Source: DAOTXL01 sp034435455
GTDB taxonomy: Bacteria; Chloroflexota; Anaerolineae; JAAYZQ01
DNA: 64,000 nucleotides
Reading direction: 5' to 3'
Assembly (NCBI GenBank): GCA_034435455.1
Contig: DAOTXL010000118.1
Span: forward strand, 1 to 64,000
Part shown: positions 7,762 to 16,083 of the stretch, one piece after another
How positions within the stretch are numbered: the stretch's first letter is position 1
Layout: each line of letters starts with the position of its first letter
Made by a program: the position numbers and the translations under genes
The notes under the pieces: model-generated
Told to the model about the DNA's origin: nothing
What the model saw: only the letters and a program-made list of their open reading frames with translations
Databases searched by the model: none

Positions 7762-8742
7762 ATGACGAACAATGTTTTGGTCATTGCCGAGCAAAGAGAT
7801 GGCATCTTGAAAAAGGTCTCCCTGGAGATGTTGGGCGTGGGAGCCGGGCTGGCGGCTGCCCTCGGCGGCCGCGTCGAGGCGGCCCTGTTGGGTTCCAATC
7901 TAGGCAGCCTGCCGGATACCCTGGCCCAATATGGAGCTACCAGGGTTTATGTGGCCGATGACCCGTCCCTGGCCCATTACTCCAGCGAGGGCTATACCAA
8001 CACCCTGGTCGCCTTTATCGGCGAAATCGAACCGGCGATCCTCCTCCTCGGCGCAACGGCCATGGGCAAAGACCTGGCCCCCCGGCTGGCAGCCAGGTTA
8101 GGGGTCGGCCTGGCTGCCGACTGCACCGCCCTGGAGATCGCCGACGGGCGGCTGGTGGCGACCCGCCCCATCTACGCCGGCAAGGCGCTGGCCAAGGTCA
8201 GGCTGGTTGGAGACCCACAGGTAGCAACGCTGCGGCCCAATGTGCTGCCTGCCCCCGAACCCCAGGCCGGTGCCAGAGCGGACGTCAAGCCGGTGGCCGC
8301 CGCGGTGGGCAATGTGCGGGCCAGAGTGGTCGAGATCGTCGGCGCCGGCGAAGGGGAGATTGATGTGGCCGAAGCGGACATTATCGTCTCCGGCGGGCGG
8401 GGCGTCGGCGGACCGGAGGGCTTTGCCCCCATCCGCAGCCTGGCCAGGACGCTCAGGGCAGCGGTGGGCGCCTCCCGCGCGGCGGTGGATGCCGGGTGGA
8501 TCGAGCATGCCCACCAGGTGGGCCAGACCGGCAAGACGGTCACCCCCAACCTGTATATCGCCTGTGGCATCTCCGGGGCCATCCAGCACCTGGCAGGCAT
8601 GAAAACCTCCAAGGTCATCGTCGCCGTGAACAAGGACCCTGAAGCGCCCATCTTCAAGGTGGCCAACTATGGCATCGTTGGCAACCTGTTCGAGGTGGTG
8701 CCACTGCTGGAAAAAGAGTTCAAGGCGCTGCTGGCCGAATAG
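7762..8742 (+). CDS. etfA: electron transfer flavoprotein subunit alpha
   Basis: 326 residues; ATG preceded by AGGAGG. EtfA carries the mobile FAD domain. The C-terminal FAD-binding region is clear: SGGRGVGGPEGF, then GASRAAVDAGW, HQVGQTGKTVTPNLYIACG, ISGAIQHLAGM and AVNKDPEAPIF, all standard EtfA segments. The N-terminal half is the usual Rossmann-like domain shared with EtfB. Last gene of the hdr-etf operon; a strong hairpin terminator follows 16 bases after the stop. Length is normal and no ferredoxin domain is fused to it, unlike some clostridial EtfA proteins. Confidence 0.93.
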   Translation: MTNNVLVIAEQRDGILKKVSLEMLGVGAGLAAALGGRVEAALLGSNLGSLPDTLAQYGATRVYVADDPSLAHYSSEGYTNTLVAFIGEIEPAILLLGATAMGKDLAPRLAARLGVGLAADCTALEIADGRLVATRPIYAGKALAKVRLVGDPQVATLRPNVLPAPEPQAGARADVKPVAAAVGNVRARVVEIVGAGEGEIDVAEADIIVSGGRGVGGPEGFAPIRSLARTLRAAVGASRAAVDAGWIEHAHQVGQTGKTVTPNLYIACGISGAIQHLAGMKTSKVIVAVNKDPEAPIFKVANYGIVGNLFEVVPLLEKEFKALLAE

Positions 8743-8757
8743 CGGCCAGGAGCAAGG

Positions 8758-8799
8758 AGACCTCCGAGGGTTTTGGGACCTTCGGAGGTCTTGTTTTTC
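8758..8799 (+). terminator. rho-independent terminator after etfA
   Basis: Perfect ten-base stem AGACCTCCGA / TCGGAGGTCT around a 14-base loop, followed by a T-rich run (TTGTTTTT). It closes the hdr-etf operon. Confidence 0.88.
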
Positions 8800-8819
8800 T
8801 CGCCGAGTTGGGGTATAAT
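8791..8819 (+). promoter_or_regulatory. candidate promoter for the NfeD-type gene
   Basis: TTGTTT (8791-8796), 17-base spacer, TATAAT (8814-8819). The -35 hexamer overlaps the T-run of the preceding terminator. The downstream start codon is at 8893. Confidence 0.6.
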
Positions 8820-8892
8820 GAGTCTCAACCCTGACATCTGCTGATGCTGAATCCAGTGCCAGGAGGTTCGAAAAGGAAGAGGGCCGACCGGG

Positions 8893-10200
8893 ATGAATCA
8901 AGCGAAAAGAGGGTGGGGGCGCTGCTTGCTCTGGCTGGTGTTGCTCCTTTCAGCCGTGAGCGGTGCCGGCGCGCAAGAGGCGCACCACGTAGACGTGCTG
9001 GAGATCGAGGGGCCGGTCACGCCGATCATGATCGGCTACATCGAGCGCGGCATCCGCGCCGCCGAGATGGATGGCGCGGATGCCCTGATCATCAGGCTGG
9101 ATACCCCTGGCGGCCAGATCGACCAGATGAAAAAAGTGGTCCAGGCCCTGCTGGAAGCCGATGTCCCCGTCGTGGTCTATGTCTATCCGGCAGGGGCGTA
9201 CGCTGCTTCTGCCGGAACCCTGATCACCCTGGCCGCCCATGCCTCGGCCATGGCTCCCGACACCACCATCGGGGCCGCCAGCCCAGTGGGACAGGAAGGG
9301 GAAGACCTGAGCGAGACCCTGGAGAAAAAGGTCAAAGAAGACCTGAAAGCTCAGGCCCGGGCCCTGGCCGGGCGGCGGGGGGAGAAAGCGGTGGCCTGGG
9401 CCGAGGCAGCCATCGAGGAAGCCAGGGCGCTCAACGCCCAGGAAGCCCTGGAGATCGGCGCCGTTGACTTTGTCGCCGGCGATCTGGACGACCTGCTGAC
9501 CCAGATGGATGGCTTCCAGGTAGAGGTCCATGGCCGTCCGGTGACCCTGCACACGGCAGGCGCTACAGTCCGGGAGCTGCCTATGACCTTTGCCGAGCAG
9601 TTCCTGCACATCATCACCAACCCGACCATCGCCTTTATCCTGCTGACCCTGGGCCTCAACGCCATTCTGTTCGAATTATCCAGCCCGGGCGGGTACGCCG
9701 CCGGTATCGTCGGCGTCATCTGCCTGCTGTTGGCTTTTTACGCCCTGGGAGTTTTGCCCGTGAACTATGCCGGCCTGATCTTTATCGTTCTGGCCTTTGT
9801 CCTCTTTGTGGTGGATATCAAGGCACCAACTCACGGCGTCCTGACGGCCGGGGGGATCATTTCCCTCATTGCCGGGGCGCTGATCCTTTTCAACTCGCCC
9901 CTGTACCGGGTTTCGCTGGCCGCCGTCGTGGCGGTGGCCCTGGTGACAGGCCTGTTTTTCGCCTTTGCCATCGCCAAGGTGGTCCAGGCTCAGAGGCGCC
10001 CTGCCGTGACAGGACGGGAGGGCCTGATCGGCCAGATAGCCCAGGCGCGCACCGCCCTGGACCCCGATGGCACCGTGTTGGTCAAGGGCGAACTGTGGCA
10101 CGCCACAGCCCTGGATGGCCCCCTCCCGGCCGGGGAGCGGGTGGAAATCGTAGCGGTGGATGGCTTTCGCCTGAAGGTGAAAAAAGGTTCTGGGCCATAG
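8893..10200 (+). CDS. NfeD-family membrane-bound ClpP-class serine protease
   Basis: 435 residues with an N-terminal signal peptide (LLWLVLLLSAVSGAGA, cleavage near 27). The ClpP/crotonase-like protease domain spans about 30-225; S106 in AYAASAGTL and a lysine at 146-147 (EKKVKED) match the spacing of the Ser-Lys dyad in archaeal 1510-N protease. Four or five hydrophobic segments follow at about 240-365 and a C-terminal soluble NfeD (OB-fold) domain at about 375-430. This is the long NfeD1b type; its usual partner, an SPFH/stomatin-like protein, is not adjacent here. Probably acts at the cell membrane in protein quality control. Single-gene transcription unit with its own promoter. Confidence 0.9.
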   Translation: MNQAKRGWGRCLLWLVLLLSAVSGAGAQEAHHVDVLEIEGPVTPIMIGYIERGIRAAEMDGADALIIRLDTPGGQIDQMKKVVQALLEADVPVVVYVYPAGAYAASAGTLITLAAHASAMAPDTTIGAASPVGQEGEDLSETLEKKVKEDLKAQARALAGRRGEKAVAWAEAAIEEARALNAQEALEIGAVDFVAGDLDDLLTQMDGFQVEVHGRPVTLHTAGATVRELPMTFAEQFLHIITNPTIAFILLTLGLNAILFELSSPGGYAAGIVGVICLLLAFYALGVLPVNYAGLIFIVLAFVLFVVDIKAPTHGVLTAGGIISLIAGALILFNSPLYRVSLAAVVAVALVTGLFFAFAIAKVVQAQRRPAVTGREGLIGQIAQARTALDPDGTVLVKGELWHATALDGPLPAGERVEIVAVDGFRLKVKKGSGP

Positions 10201-10249
10201 CTTTGGACAGGCTGGCGATCCAAAGTCAAGAGTAGCGCGCCGTGCTTGT

Positions 10250-11008
10250 TTACTGCCCGGCGAGCATCTTTGCCAGCTTGCGGTACGCCTCGGCCCCCTT
10301 GTGCTTGCTGGCATAATCCACAATCGCCTGGCTGGCCACCGACGCCTCGGCAAAGCGGATGCTCTTGTAGATCACCACGTCGAACACCTTGTCGCCAAAG
10401 ACGGAGCGGATCTCATCCAGCACCTCACGGGCATGGGTCGTGCCGGTCGAATACATCGTCGCCAGAATACCGCCCAACACCAGGTCAGGGTTGAGGCGGC
10501 CCTTGACCTTTTCGATGGCATCGAGCAACAGGCGGATGCCCCGCATGGCAAAATATTCGCATTGCAGCGGGATGAGCACCTCCTGGCAGGCACACAGGGC
10601 GTTTACCGTCAACAGGCCCAGGCTCGGCGGGCAGTCAATCAGGATGAAATCGTACCACGGCAGAAGGGGTTCCAGGATCCGGCGCAGGATGAACTCGCGC
10701 CGCAGCTCGGCGATCAGCTCCATCTCTGCCGAGGCCAGCTCGATGTTGGATGGGATCAGGTCCAGGTAGGCCCTCACCGGATAGACAATGCGGCTGACCG
10801 GGAAATCGGGGTCGGTCAGCGCCGTATAGATCGTGTTCTTGAGCCCGTAGCCATCTATCCCCAACCCCACCGACAGCGCCCCCTGGGGGTCCAGGTCCAG
10901 GACCAGGGTCTTTTTCTGGATCTGGGCCAGGGCTACCCCCAAATTGATCACCGTAGTGGTCTTGCCCACCCCTCCCTTCTGGTTAGCCACAGCTATCACG
11001 CGCGCCAT
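10250..11008 (-). CDS. ParA/Soj-family ATPase
   Basis: 252 residues from ATG 11008 (MARVIAVANQ), with AGGAG upstream; a longer frame starts at 11038 but lacks a ribosome site. ParA ATPases bind DNA as ATP dimers and move chromosomes or cargo. Seen: deviant Walker A KGGVGKTTT at 11-19, the LVLDLDPQG motif, the LIDCPPSLG Walker B-like motif, and the ParA segment PLQCEYFAMRG. Length fits Soj-type proteins without an N-terminal DNA-binding extension. It lies 13 bases downstream of a second ParA gene. No parB homologue with a classic fold is next to either, so the partner is unknown. Confidence 0.88.
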   Translation of the reverse strand: MARVIAVANQKGGVGKTTTVINLGVALAQIQKKTLVLDLDPQGALSVGLGIDGYGLKNTIYTALTDPDFPVSRIVYPVRAYLDLIPSNIELASAEMELIAELRREFILRRILEPLLPWYDFILIDCPPSLGLLTVNALCACQEVLIPLQCEYFAMRGIRLLLDAIEKVKGRLNPDLVLGGILATMYSTGTTHAREVLDEIRSVFGDKVFDVVIYKSIRFAEASVASQAIVDYASKHKGAEAYRKLAKMLAGQ

Positions 11009-11021
11009 CGAGTTCTCCTTT

Positions 11022-11804
11022 CTACAAACCGTTTCCATTCGGCGATTCCCCGGCCGTCAGGGGGGACATTCCCTCGACCAGGTCGGCCAGCCGGGCATAG
11101 TCGCTGGCCCCCCGGCCACCGGGGCTGTACTCAAAGATCGTCTTGCCCTCCCCCGGCGCTTCTGACAGTTTGGTGTCCACGCGAATGGGATGGGTCACCC
11201 GCGCCCCGAAGTCCTGGATGAGCGCCTGTAGCACCAGTTCGCTAACGCGGCGGCGGGGGTCGTAGAACGTGGGGATGATCAGGCGGATGGAGGCTCCGCT
11301 GCCCAGCATCCGGCTTATGTCCCGTAGATAGCGCATGAAATACCGGGCGCCGGCCAGGGCCAACATCTCCATCGAAACCGGGATATACACCTCTTCCACA
11401 TAGGCTACGGCGTTGACGGTCAACAGCGACACCGAGGGGGCGCAATCCAGCAGCACATAGTCGTAGCCGGTCAGGTCGGCAAACAGCTCCCGAAAGATCT
11501 CTTCGCGGGCCATCTCCAGGACCATTCGCTGCTGTGCCTTGAACAGCCCCAGGTCGCTGGGCAGCAGGTCGAGGTTCTCCCTGGCGGGGATCACGCACGC
11601 GGCGGCCGGCACTTTGCGGATCAGAACATCGGACAGCGACTTTTCATAATTGTTGATCCCCAGCGCAAGGGACAGGTTGGCCTGGGTATCGGTATCTATC
11701 AGCAGCACGCGCCGCCCGCGGAGGGCCAATGCCGCCCCCAGATTGACGCAGGTGGTGGTCTTGCCGATCCCCCCCTTGAAACCCACAATCGCGATCTTGC
11801 GCAC
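11022..11804 (-). CDS. second ParA-family ATPase
   Basis: 260 residues from GTG 11804 (reads MRKIAIVGFK); the frame is open to 12062 but the promoter at 11847-11875 makes upstream starts impossible. Walker A is KGGIGKTTT; LLIDTDTQANLS and VLLDCAPSVSLLTVNA are the other ParA motifs. It differs clearly from its neighbour (KGGVGKTTT) in sequence and in its C-terminal region (FEYSPGGRGASDYARL). First gene of a two-gene parA-parA unit. Two ParAs side by side without ParB suggests cargo other than a chromosome origin, or partner proteins encoded elsewhere. Confidence 0.87.
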   Translation of the reverse strand: MRKIAIVGFKGGIGKTTTCVNLGAALALRGRRVLLIDTDTQANLSLALGINNYEKSLSDVLIRKVPAAACVIPARENLDLLPSDLGLFKAQQRMVLEMAREEIFRELFADLTGYDYVLLDCAPSVSLLTVNAVAYVEEVYIPVSMEMLALAGARYFMRYLRDISRMLGSGASIRLIIPTFYDPRRRVSELVLQALIQDFGARVTHPIRVDTKLSEAPGEGKTIFEYSPGGRGASDYARLADLVEGMSPLTAGESPNGNGL

Positions 11805-11846
11805 GGTGGCTCCCGCTGGCCCTTTGCCAGGCCGTGAACAGGGGGT

Positions 11847-11875
11847 ATTGTAACAGAAATGGGGCCAGGCGTCAA
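11847..11875 (-). promoter_or_regulatory. promoter of the tandem parA unit
   Basis: On the reverse strand: TTGACG (11870-11875), 17-base spacer, TACAAT (11847-11852). It sits between thymidine kinase and the first parA, 42 bases before the GTG start. Confidence 0.65.
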
Positions 11876-11919
11876 CTTTTACACCCGGCCCCTGGACCGT
11901 CCAGCAGATCGGCCTGCCG

Positions 11920-12504
11920 TCACTCCTGTTTTCCCGGTACCTCGTGGCAATGGCGGCACCGGGCTTCATACGACTCACTGCCGCCGACCAGGATGATCGG
12001 ATCGTCATAGGCGGCAGGATGGCCGTTGATGAGCCGCTGGGTGCGGCTGGCCGGCGCACCACACACCACGCAGATAGCCTGCAGCTTGGTCACCTCTTCC
12101 GCCTCGGCCATCAGCAAGGGCATGGGGCCAAACGGCTCGCCCCGAAAGTCCATGTCCAACCCGGCCAGGATGACCCGCAGGCCGCGCCGGGCCAGTTCGG
12201 TGCACACCTCCGACAGCCCCCAGTCAAAAAACTGGGCCTCGTCCACCGCCACCACCGTGGTATCCGGTTCCAGCCGCGCCAGGATCTCCTGGGCGTTGTT
12301 CACCGACACCGCTTCCCAGTGAAGCCCGTTGTGGGACGACACCTTCTCGACATGATAGCGATTGTCCAGGACCGGCTTGAAGACCTGAACCTTTTGCCTG
12401 GCGATGCGAGCACGGCGGACGCGGCGGATCAACTCCTCGGTTTTGCCGCTGAACATGCTGCCGCAGATGACTTCGATCCACCCCCCATTGTAGTTGTGGC
12501 GCAT
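11920..12504 (-). CDS. tdk: thymidine kinase
   Basis: 194 residues from ATG 12504 (MRHNYNGGWIEV), which has GGAGAGAGAGG directly upstream; an ATG six codons earlier is possible. Type II thymidine kinase phosphorylates thymidine for dTTP salvage. Seen: P-loop GSMFSGKTEEL, DEAQFFD magnesium/lid motif, FRGEPFGPM loop, and the zinc-binding cysteines CVVCG and CRHCH that hold the lasso domain. The substrate-binding GGSESYEARC segment near the end is standard. It follows rpmE behind a terminator on the same strand. Confidence 0.93.
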   Translation of the reverse strand: MRHNYNGGWIEVICGSMFSGKTEELIRRVRRARIARQKVQVFKPVLDNRYHVEKVSSHNGLHWEAVSVNNAQEILARLEPDTTVVAVDEAQFFDWGLSEVCTELARRGLRVILAGLDMDFRGEPFGPMPLLMAEAEEVTKLQAICVVCGAPASRTQRLINGHPAAYDDPIILVGGSESYEARCRHCHEVPGKQE

Positions 12505-12518
12505 CCTCTCTCTCCAAA

Positions 12519-12551
12519 GCAAAAAGGGGCAAAGCGTTCCCTCTGCCCCTT
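12519..12551 (-). terminator. terminator after rpmE
   Basis: Reverse-strand stem AAGGGGCA / TGCCCCTT around a 12-base loop, followed by a T-run (A-run 12519-12525 on the + strand). It ends the ribosomal-protein unit just before tdk. Confidence 0.75.
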
Positions 12552-12568
12552 GCTGTTGCCCGGTGGGA

Positions 12569-12799
12569 TCAGGCCCCTTCCTGGCCGCTGAGCTCTACCT
12601 TTCTCTCCAGCCGGCGCATGAACCGATCTACCTGGCCGGCCGTGTCCACGATGCGCTGTTCGCCGGTAAAGAAGGGGTGGCAGGCCGAACAGACATCGGT
12701 GTGGATCACCTTCTCCGTAGCGCCGGTAGTCCAGGTGTTGCCACAGGCACAGATGACCGTAGCATCCGGATAATAGGTGGGATGGATGTTGTTTTTCAT
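12569..12799 (-). CDS. rpmE: ribosomal protein L31
   Basis: 76 residues, MKNNIHPTYYPDATVICACG. Zinc-type L31: cysteines in CACG and CSACHPFFTG. L31 is in the large ribosomal subunit. It comes 11 bases after rpmA on the same strand, giving an L21-L27-L31 unit; L31 is more often placed elsewhere or next to rho and prfA. A terminator follows. Confidence 0.95.
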   Translation of the reverse strand: MKNNIHPTYYPDATVICACGNTWTTGATEKVIHTDVCSACHPFFTGEQRIVDTAGQVDRFMRRLERKVELSGQEGA

Positions 12800-12810
12800 G
12801 ATCTGCCTTC

Positions 12811-13077
12811 CTATGCCGAAACCCGCTCAGAATAGACGCTCACCCGTTTGCGCCCATCGCGGATGGTCTCGAATTTGACATATCCGTCTATGGTTGCAAA
12901 CAGGGTGTAATCCTGGCCTACCCCTACATTCTCCCCCGGTTTGAACCTGGTGCCCCGCTGCCGGACCAGAATGCTGCCGGCGGTCACCTCTTCGCCGTCA
13001 AAGCGTTTCACCCCCAGGCGCTTGGCATGGCTATCGCGCCCGTTGCGGGTGCTGCCTCCTCCCTTTTTGTGTGCCAT
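12811..13077 (-). CDS. rpmA: ribosomal protein L27
   Basis: 88 residues starting MAHKKGGGSTRNGRDSHAKR, the standard L27 N-terminus that reaches the peptidyl-transferase centre, and ILVRQRGTRFKPGENVGVG. There is no cleavable N-terminal extension as in some Firmicutes. It lies downstream of rplU, as in most bacteria, with a 55-base gap that holds an intergenic palindrome. Confidence 0.96.
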   Translation of the reverse strand: MAHKKGGGSTRNGRDSHAKRLGVKRFDGEEVTAGSILVRQRGTRFKPGENVGVGQDYTLFATIDGYVKFETIRDGRKRVSVYSERVSA

Positions 13078-13105
13078 CTTTTACCGTCCTTTCTACGTCC
13101 AGCCC

Positions 13106-13130
13106 GGGCAGGCGCAAGGCCTGCCCCTAC
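13106..13130. repeat. GTAGGG-type intergenic palindrome, copy B
   Basis: Perfect eight-base arms GGGCAGGC / GCCTGCCC followed by CCTAC (GTAGG on the reverse strand), between rplU and rpmA. It may alter the rplU-rpmA transcript. Confidence 0.65.
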
Positions 13131-13132
13131 TC

Positions 13133-13444
13133 TCAGGCCACGATCTCGTCAATGCGCAGCCGGGTAAAGTGCTGCCGATGCCCTTTGCGCCGCCGGTAGC
13201 GGTTCTTGTTGTGGTACTTGAACACCACCACCTTGCGGCCTTTTGCCTGGCGGGTCACCGTGGCCTTGACCCTGGCCCCCGGCACCAACGGCTGCCCGAT
13301 CCGGGTGCCCGGGCCGCCGGCCACCAGAAGCACCTCCTCCAGCTCGATCTGTTGCCCTACCTCGTGGGGCAGTTTCTCGACCTCGATCGAATCACCGGGG
13401 CTGACCCGGTACTGTTTGCCACCCGTTTTGACCACTGCATACAT
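13133..13444 (-). CDS. rplU: ribosomal protein L21
   Basis: 103 residues from ATG 13444 (MYAVVKTGGKQYRVSPGD), preceded by GGAGG at a normal distance. The L21 signature is clear: KTGGKQYRV at the start and KYHNKNRYRRRKGHRQHFT near the end. First gene of the L21-L27-L31 unit, with a consensus promoter immediately upstream. Confidence 0.96.
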   Translation of the reverse strand: MYAVVKTGGKQYRVSPGDSIEVEKLPHEVGQQIELEEVLLVAGGPGTRIGQPLVPGARVKATVTRQAKGRKVVVFKYHNKNRYRRRKGHRQHFTRLRIDEIVA

Positions 13445-13519
13445 GAGGGTTTTCCTCCAAACCATGACCTCAACCGGCGGTGGGGCCTGGGCACCCTGCC
13501 GCCCTGTTTGCGAACACCG

Positions 13520-13547
13520 ATTATACCACCACTGGATTATTTGTCAA
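13520..13547 (-). promoter_or_regulatory. consensus promoter of rplU-rpmA-rpmE
   Basis: On the reverse strand: TTGACA (13542-13547), 16-base spacer, TATAAT (13520-13525); both hexamers are perfect. The -35 box lies inside the last codons of the upstream DUF2344 gene. Confidence 0.85.
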
Positions 13548-14208
13548 ACTCGAAGTGGAGGTTGGTTCGGGTGATGGTGTGGGCGGACGGCGCAAGGCCG
13601 AGGGCGTCCACTACCTCGTCGGGGCGACCGGCCCCCTGGGGGCTGGCCTGTAAGCGCACGACCAGCACCTGCTGTCCCTCCTCCCCCGGTTCAACCGTGA
13701 TGTCGTGGATGAGGGGCCGGAGGTCGTAGGTCTGCCATTTGCCCTTGTGCTGACGGCAGCGGAGCAAGGCCGGGGCCTCGAGCAACCGCTGCACGCGGGC
13801 CTGGAGGAGTTCAAACGGTTCCTGGGTATAGACCACGATCCGATAGTCGGCAGCGCGCAGTTGGGACTGGAGGGAGGGCGCTCGCAGATCCACCTCTCTG
13901 GCAGCCGACACCTCCAGACCGGGCGGCAGCACCGGCCGCAGCCGGCCCAGGGCCTCATCGGGGGGCAGCGGCTCGGTCAGCCATACATCCAGCAGCTCGG
14001 CCTGGCCGACCACGCCCACCGGCAATCCGGCCGCGAGCTGAAGGCGCGGCCGGGGGTTGAACCCCTGACTGTAGGACAGCGGCAGCCCTGCCCGGCGAAA
14101 GGCCCGTTCCCACGCCCGGGCCAGGTCCAGGTGGGAGATATACTTGAGCCGCTCCCCCCTGGCAAAGGTGATGCGTAGCCGCTGCCGGGGGCTCTTGTCG
14201 TCGGCCAT
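13537..14208 (-). CDS. DUF2344 (TIGR03936-type) radical-SAM-associated protein
   Basis: 223 residues, starting with a typical DUF2344 N-terminus (RLRITFARGERLKYISHLDL, then ARAWERAFRRAGLPL and SYSQGFNPRPRL). The family is usually fused to or encoded next to a B12-binding-type radical SAM protein, and here it follows one by three bases. Its biochemical role is unknown; it is often seen near rne/rng or L21-L27 genes, and rplU is next here too. No cysteine motif of its own is visible. The 3' end overlaps the rplU promoter. Confidence 0.85.
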   Translation of the reverse strand: MADDKSPRQRLRITFARGERLKYISHLDLARAWERAFRRAGLPLSYSQGFNPRPRLQLAAGLPVGVVGQAELLDVWLTEPLPPDEALGRLRPVLPPGLEVSAAREVDLRAPSLQSQLRAADYRIVVYTQEPFELLQARVQRLLEAPALLRCRQHKGKWQTYDLRPLIHDITVEPGEEGQQVLVVRLQASPQGAGRPDEVVDALGLAPSAHTITRTNLHFEFDK

Positions 14209-14211
14209 CGG

Positions 14212-16083
14212 TCAATCGTCGTTCGGCAGAGGGGGGCAGAGCCACGCCCCGTCCGGCAGCCCGGCCCGCTCCTGGCGGAAGGCGGTCAGGATGCCACAGG
14301 CTGCACACCGTCGGCGGCAATCGGGGCGGGTTTCACCCCGCAGTGCAGCCTGATATTCCCGGACCAGGTAGTCTTTGCTCACCCCGGTATCCAGGTGATC
14401 CCAGGGCAAGGGTTCCGCCACCGGCCGGGACCGTCGGGCATAAAAGTCGGGGGACAGGCCGGTTTCGCGGAACGCCTGCTGCCAGATGTCGGCCCTGAAC
14501 CGGTCGGACCAGGCATCAAACCGGGCACCCAACTGCCAGGCGCGATAGACGGCCGCGCCCAACCGTCGGTCACCGCGCGAGAGCACCGCTTCCAGCAGGG
14601 TTTCCTGATAGTGATTCCAGCTCAGTTTCAGCCCTGGCCCCCGCAGGTTGTCTTTCAGGTAATCCTGTTGGGCCTGGATGTCGGCCTCGTCGGCCAGGGG
14701 CAGCCACTGGAAAGGGGTATGGGCTTTGGGCACCAGCGTGGAGACGCTGACATGCACCTGGGCCTTGGGGCCTATGGCCCGCCGGCCCACCGCCCGCACC
14801 CGCTGCGCCAGGTCGGCGATGGCTGCCACATCCTCCAGCGTCTGCGTCGGGTGGCCGATCATGAAGTAGAGTTTGATCGTCTTCCAACCCCGGCCATAGA
14901 CCTCTTCGGCTACGGCCAGCAGTTCCTCGTCGGCGATCGGCTTATTGATGACACGGCGCAGCCGCTCGGTGCCTGCCTCTGGCGCAAAGGTAAAGCTGGA
15001 GCGCCGCCCTGCCGCCTGCAACCGCTCCATCAACGCTACCGACACCGACTCGATGCGCAGGCTGGGCAGCGAAATCGAAAGGGGCTGTTCCCCGTAGCGG
15101 GCGGCCAGTTCGCCCACCAATCGCTCGATCTGGCTATAGTCGCTGGAGCTGAGCGATAGGAGGGCAATCTCTTCAAAGCCGGTGTTGGCGATGATTTCCT
15201 CCACGGCCGCCACCACCTCGGCCACCGGCCGCTCGCGCACCGGCCGGTAGACCATCCCGGCATGGCAGAAGCGGCAGCCGCGCCCGCAGCCCCGTTGGAT
15301 TTCAATCGCCGCCCGGTTGTGGACCGTGTCTATGTATGGCACGAGGAGGCGGGTAGGCGGGGGGGGCAGGGTCGCCACAATCCGCCTGCGCACCGGCATC
15401 TGCGCCTCGGGGACGGTGGGCCTCACCCCGGCCACCGTGCCGTCGGCATGGTAGGTTACCTGGTAAAAGCGGGGCACATACACGCCCCGGATCCCGGCCA
15501 GGCGGCGCAAAAGGGCCTCCCGGTCGTGGGTCCCTGCCCGTTTTGCCTCGCGGATGGCCGCCGTGATCTCGTGGACCACCTCCTCTCCATCGCCCAGGAC
15601 AAAGGCATCCACAAAGTCGGCCAGCGGCTCCGGGTTATAGACCGCACCGCCGCCGGCGAGGACCAGGGGATGGCGTTCATCGCGGTCGGCAGCCAGAACC
15701 GGCAGCCCGGCCAGGTCGAGCAGGTTCAGCACGTTCGTGTAGAGCTGCTCGTAGGGCAGGCTGAAGCCCAGCACGTCGAACTCGGCCAGGGGACGGCGGC
15801 TTTCCAGGCTAAAGAGCGGCCATCTGGCGGTGCGCAGGAGCTGCTCCATATCCACCCACGGGGCATAGGCCCGCTCGGCCAGCACACCTTCCTGGCGGTT
15901 GAGTTGGTCGTACAGCACGGCCAGCCCCAGGTTGGACATGCCGATCTCGTAGAGGTCGGGGAAGATCAGCGCCCAGCGCACGTCCGCCGCAGCCCACTCT
16001 TTTACCACGCTGTTCCATTCGCCGCCGGTGTAGCGGGCCGGCTTGCTGACGGTCAGCAGGGCCTGCCCCCAGAGATCGTCCAT
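14212..16083 (-). CDS. TIGR03960-type B12-binding-domain radical SAM protein
   Basis: 623 residues from ATG 16083, which overlaps the stop of the upstream gene (TAATG), implying translational coupling. N-terminal cobalamin-binding-like region (about 1-200; LIFPDLYEIGMSNLGLAVLY) and a radical SAM core with RGCGRGCRFCHAG (Cys-x3-Cys-x2-Cys) near residue 265. A C-terminal extension ends with CRRRCAACGI, a possible extra cluster or zinc site. The family is widespread beside DUF2344 genes; substrate unknown, probably RNA- or ribosome-related modification given the constant neighbours. Middle gene of a TPR/zinc-ribbon, radical SAM, DUF2344 operon. Confidence 0.87.
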   Translation of the reverse strand: MDDLWGQALLTVSKPARYTGGEWNSVVKEWAAADVRWALIFPDLYEIGMSNLGLAVLYDQLNRQEGVLAERAYAPWVDMEQLLRTARWPLFSLESRRPLAEFDVLGFSLPYEQLYTNVLNLLDLAGLPVLAADRDERHPLVLAGGGAVYNPEPLADFVDAFVLGDGEEVVHEITAAIREAKRAGTHDREALLRRLAGIRGVYVPRFYQVTYHADGTVAGVRPTVPEAQMPVRRRIVATLPPPPTRLLVPYIDTVHNRAAIEIQRGCGRGCRFCHAGMVYRPVRERPVAEVVAAVEEIIANTGFEEIALLSLSSSDYSQIERLVGELAARYGEQPLSISLPSLRIESVSVALMERLQAAGRRSSFTFAPEAGTERLRRVINKPIADEELLAVAEEVYGRGWKTIKLYFMIGHPTQTLEDVAAIADLAQRVRAVGRRAIGPKAQVHVSVSTLVPKAHTPFQWLPLADEADIQAQQDYLKDNLRGPGLKLSWNHYQETLLEAVLSRGDRRLGAAVYRAWQLGARFDAWSDRFRADIWQQAFRETGLSPDFYARRSRPVAEPLPWDHLDTGVSKDYLVREYQAALRGETRPDCRRRCAACGILTAFRQERAGLPDGAWLCPPLPNDD

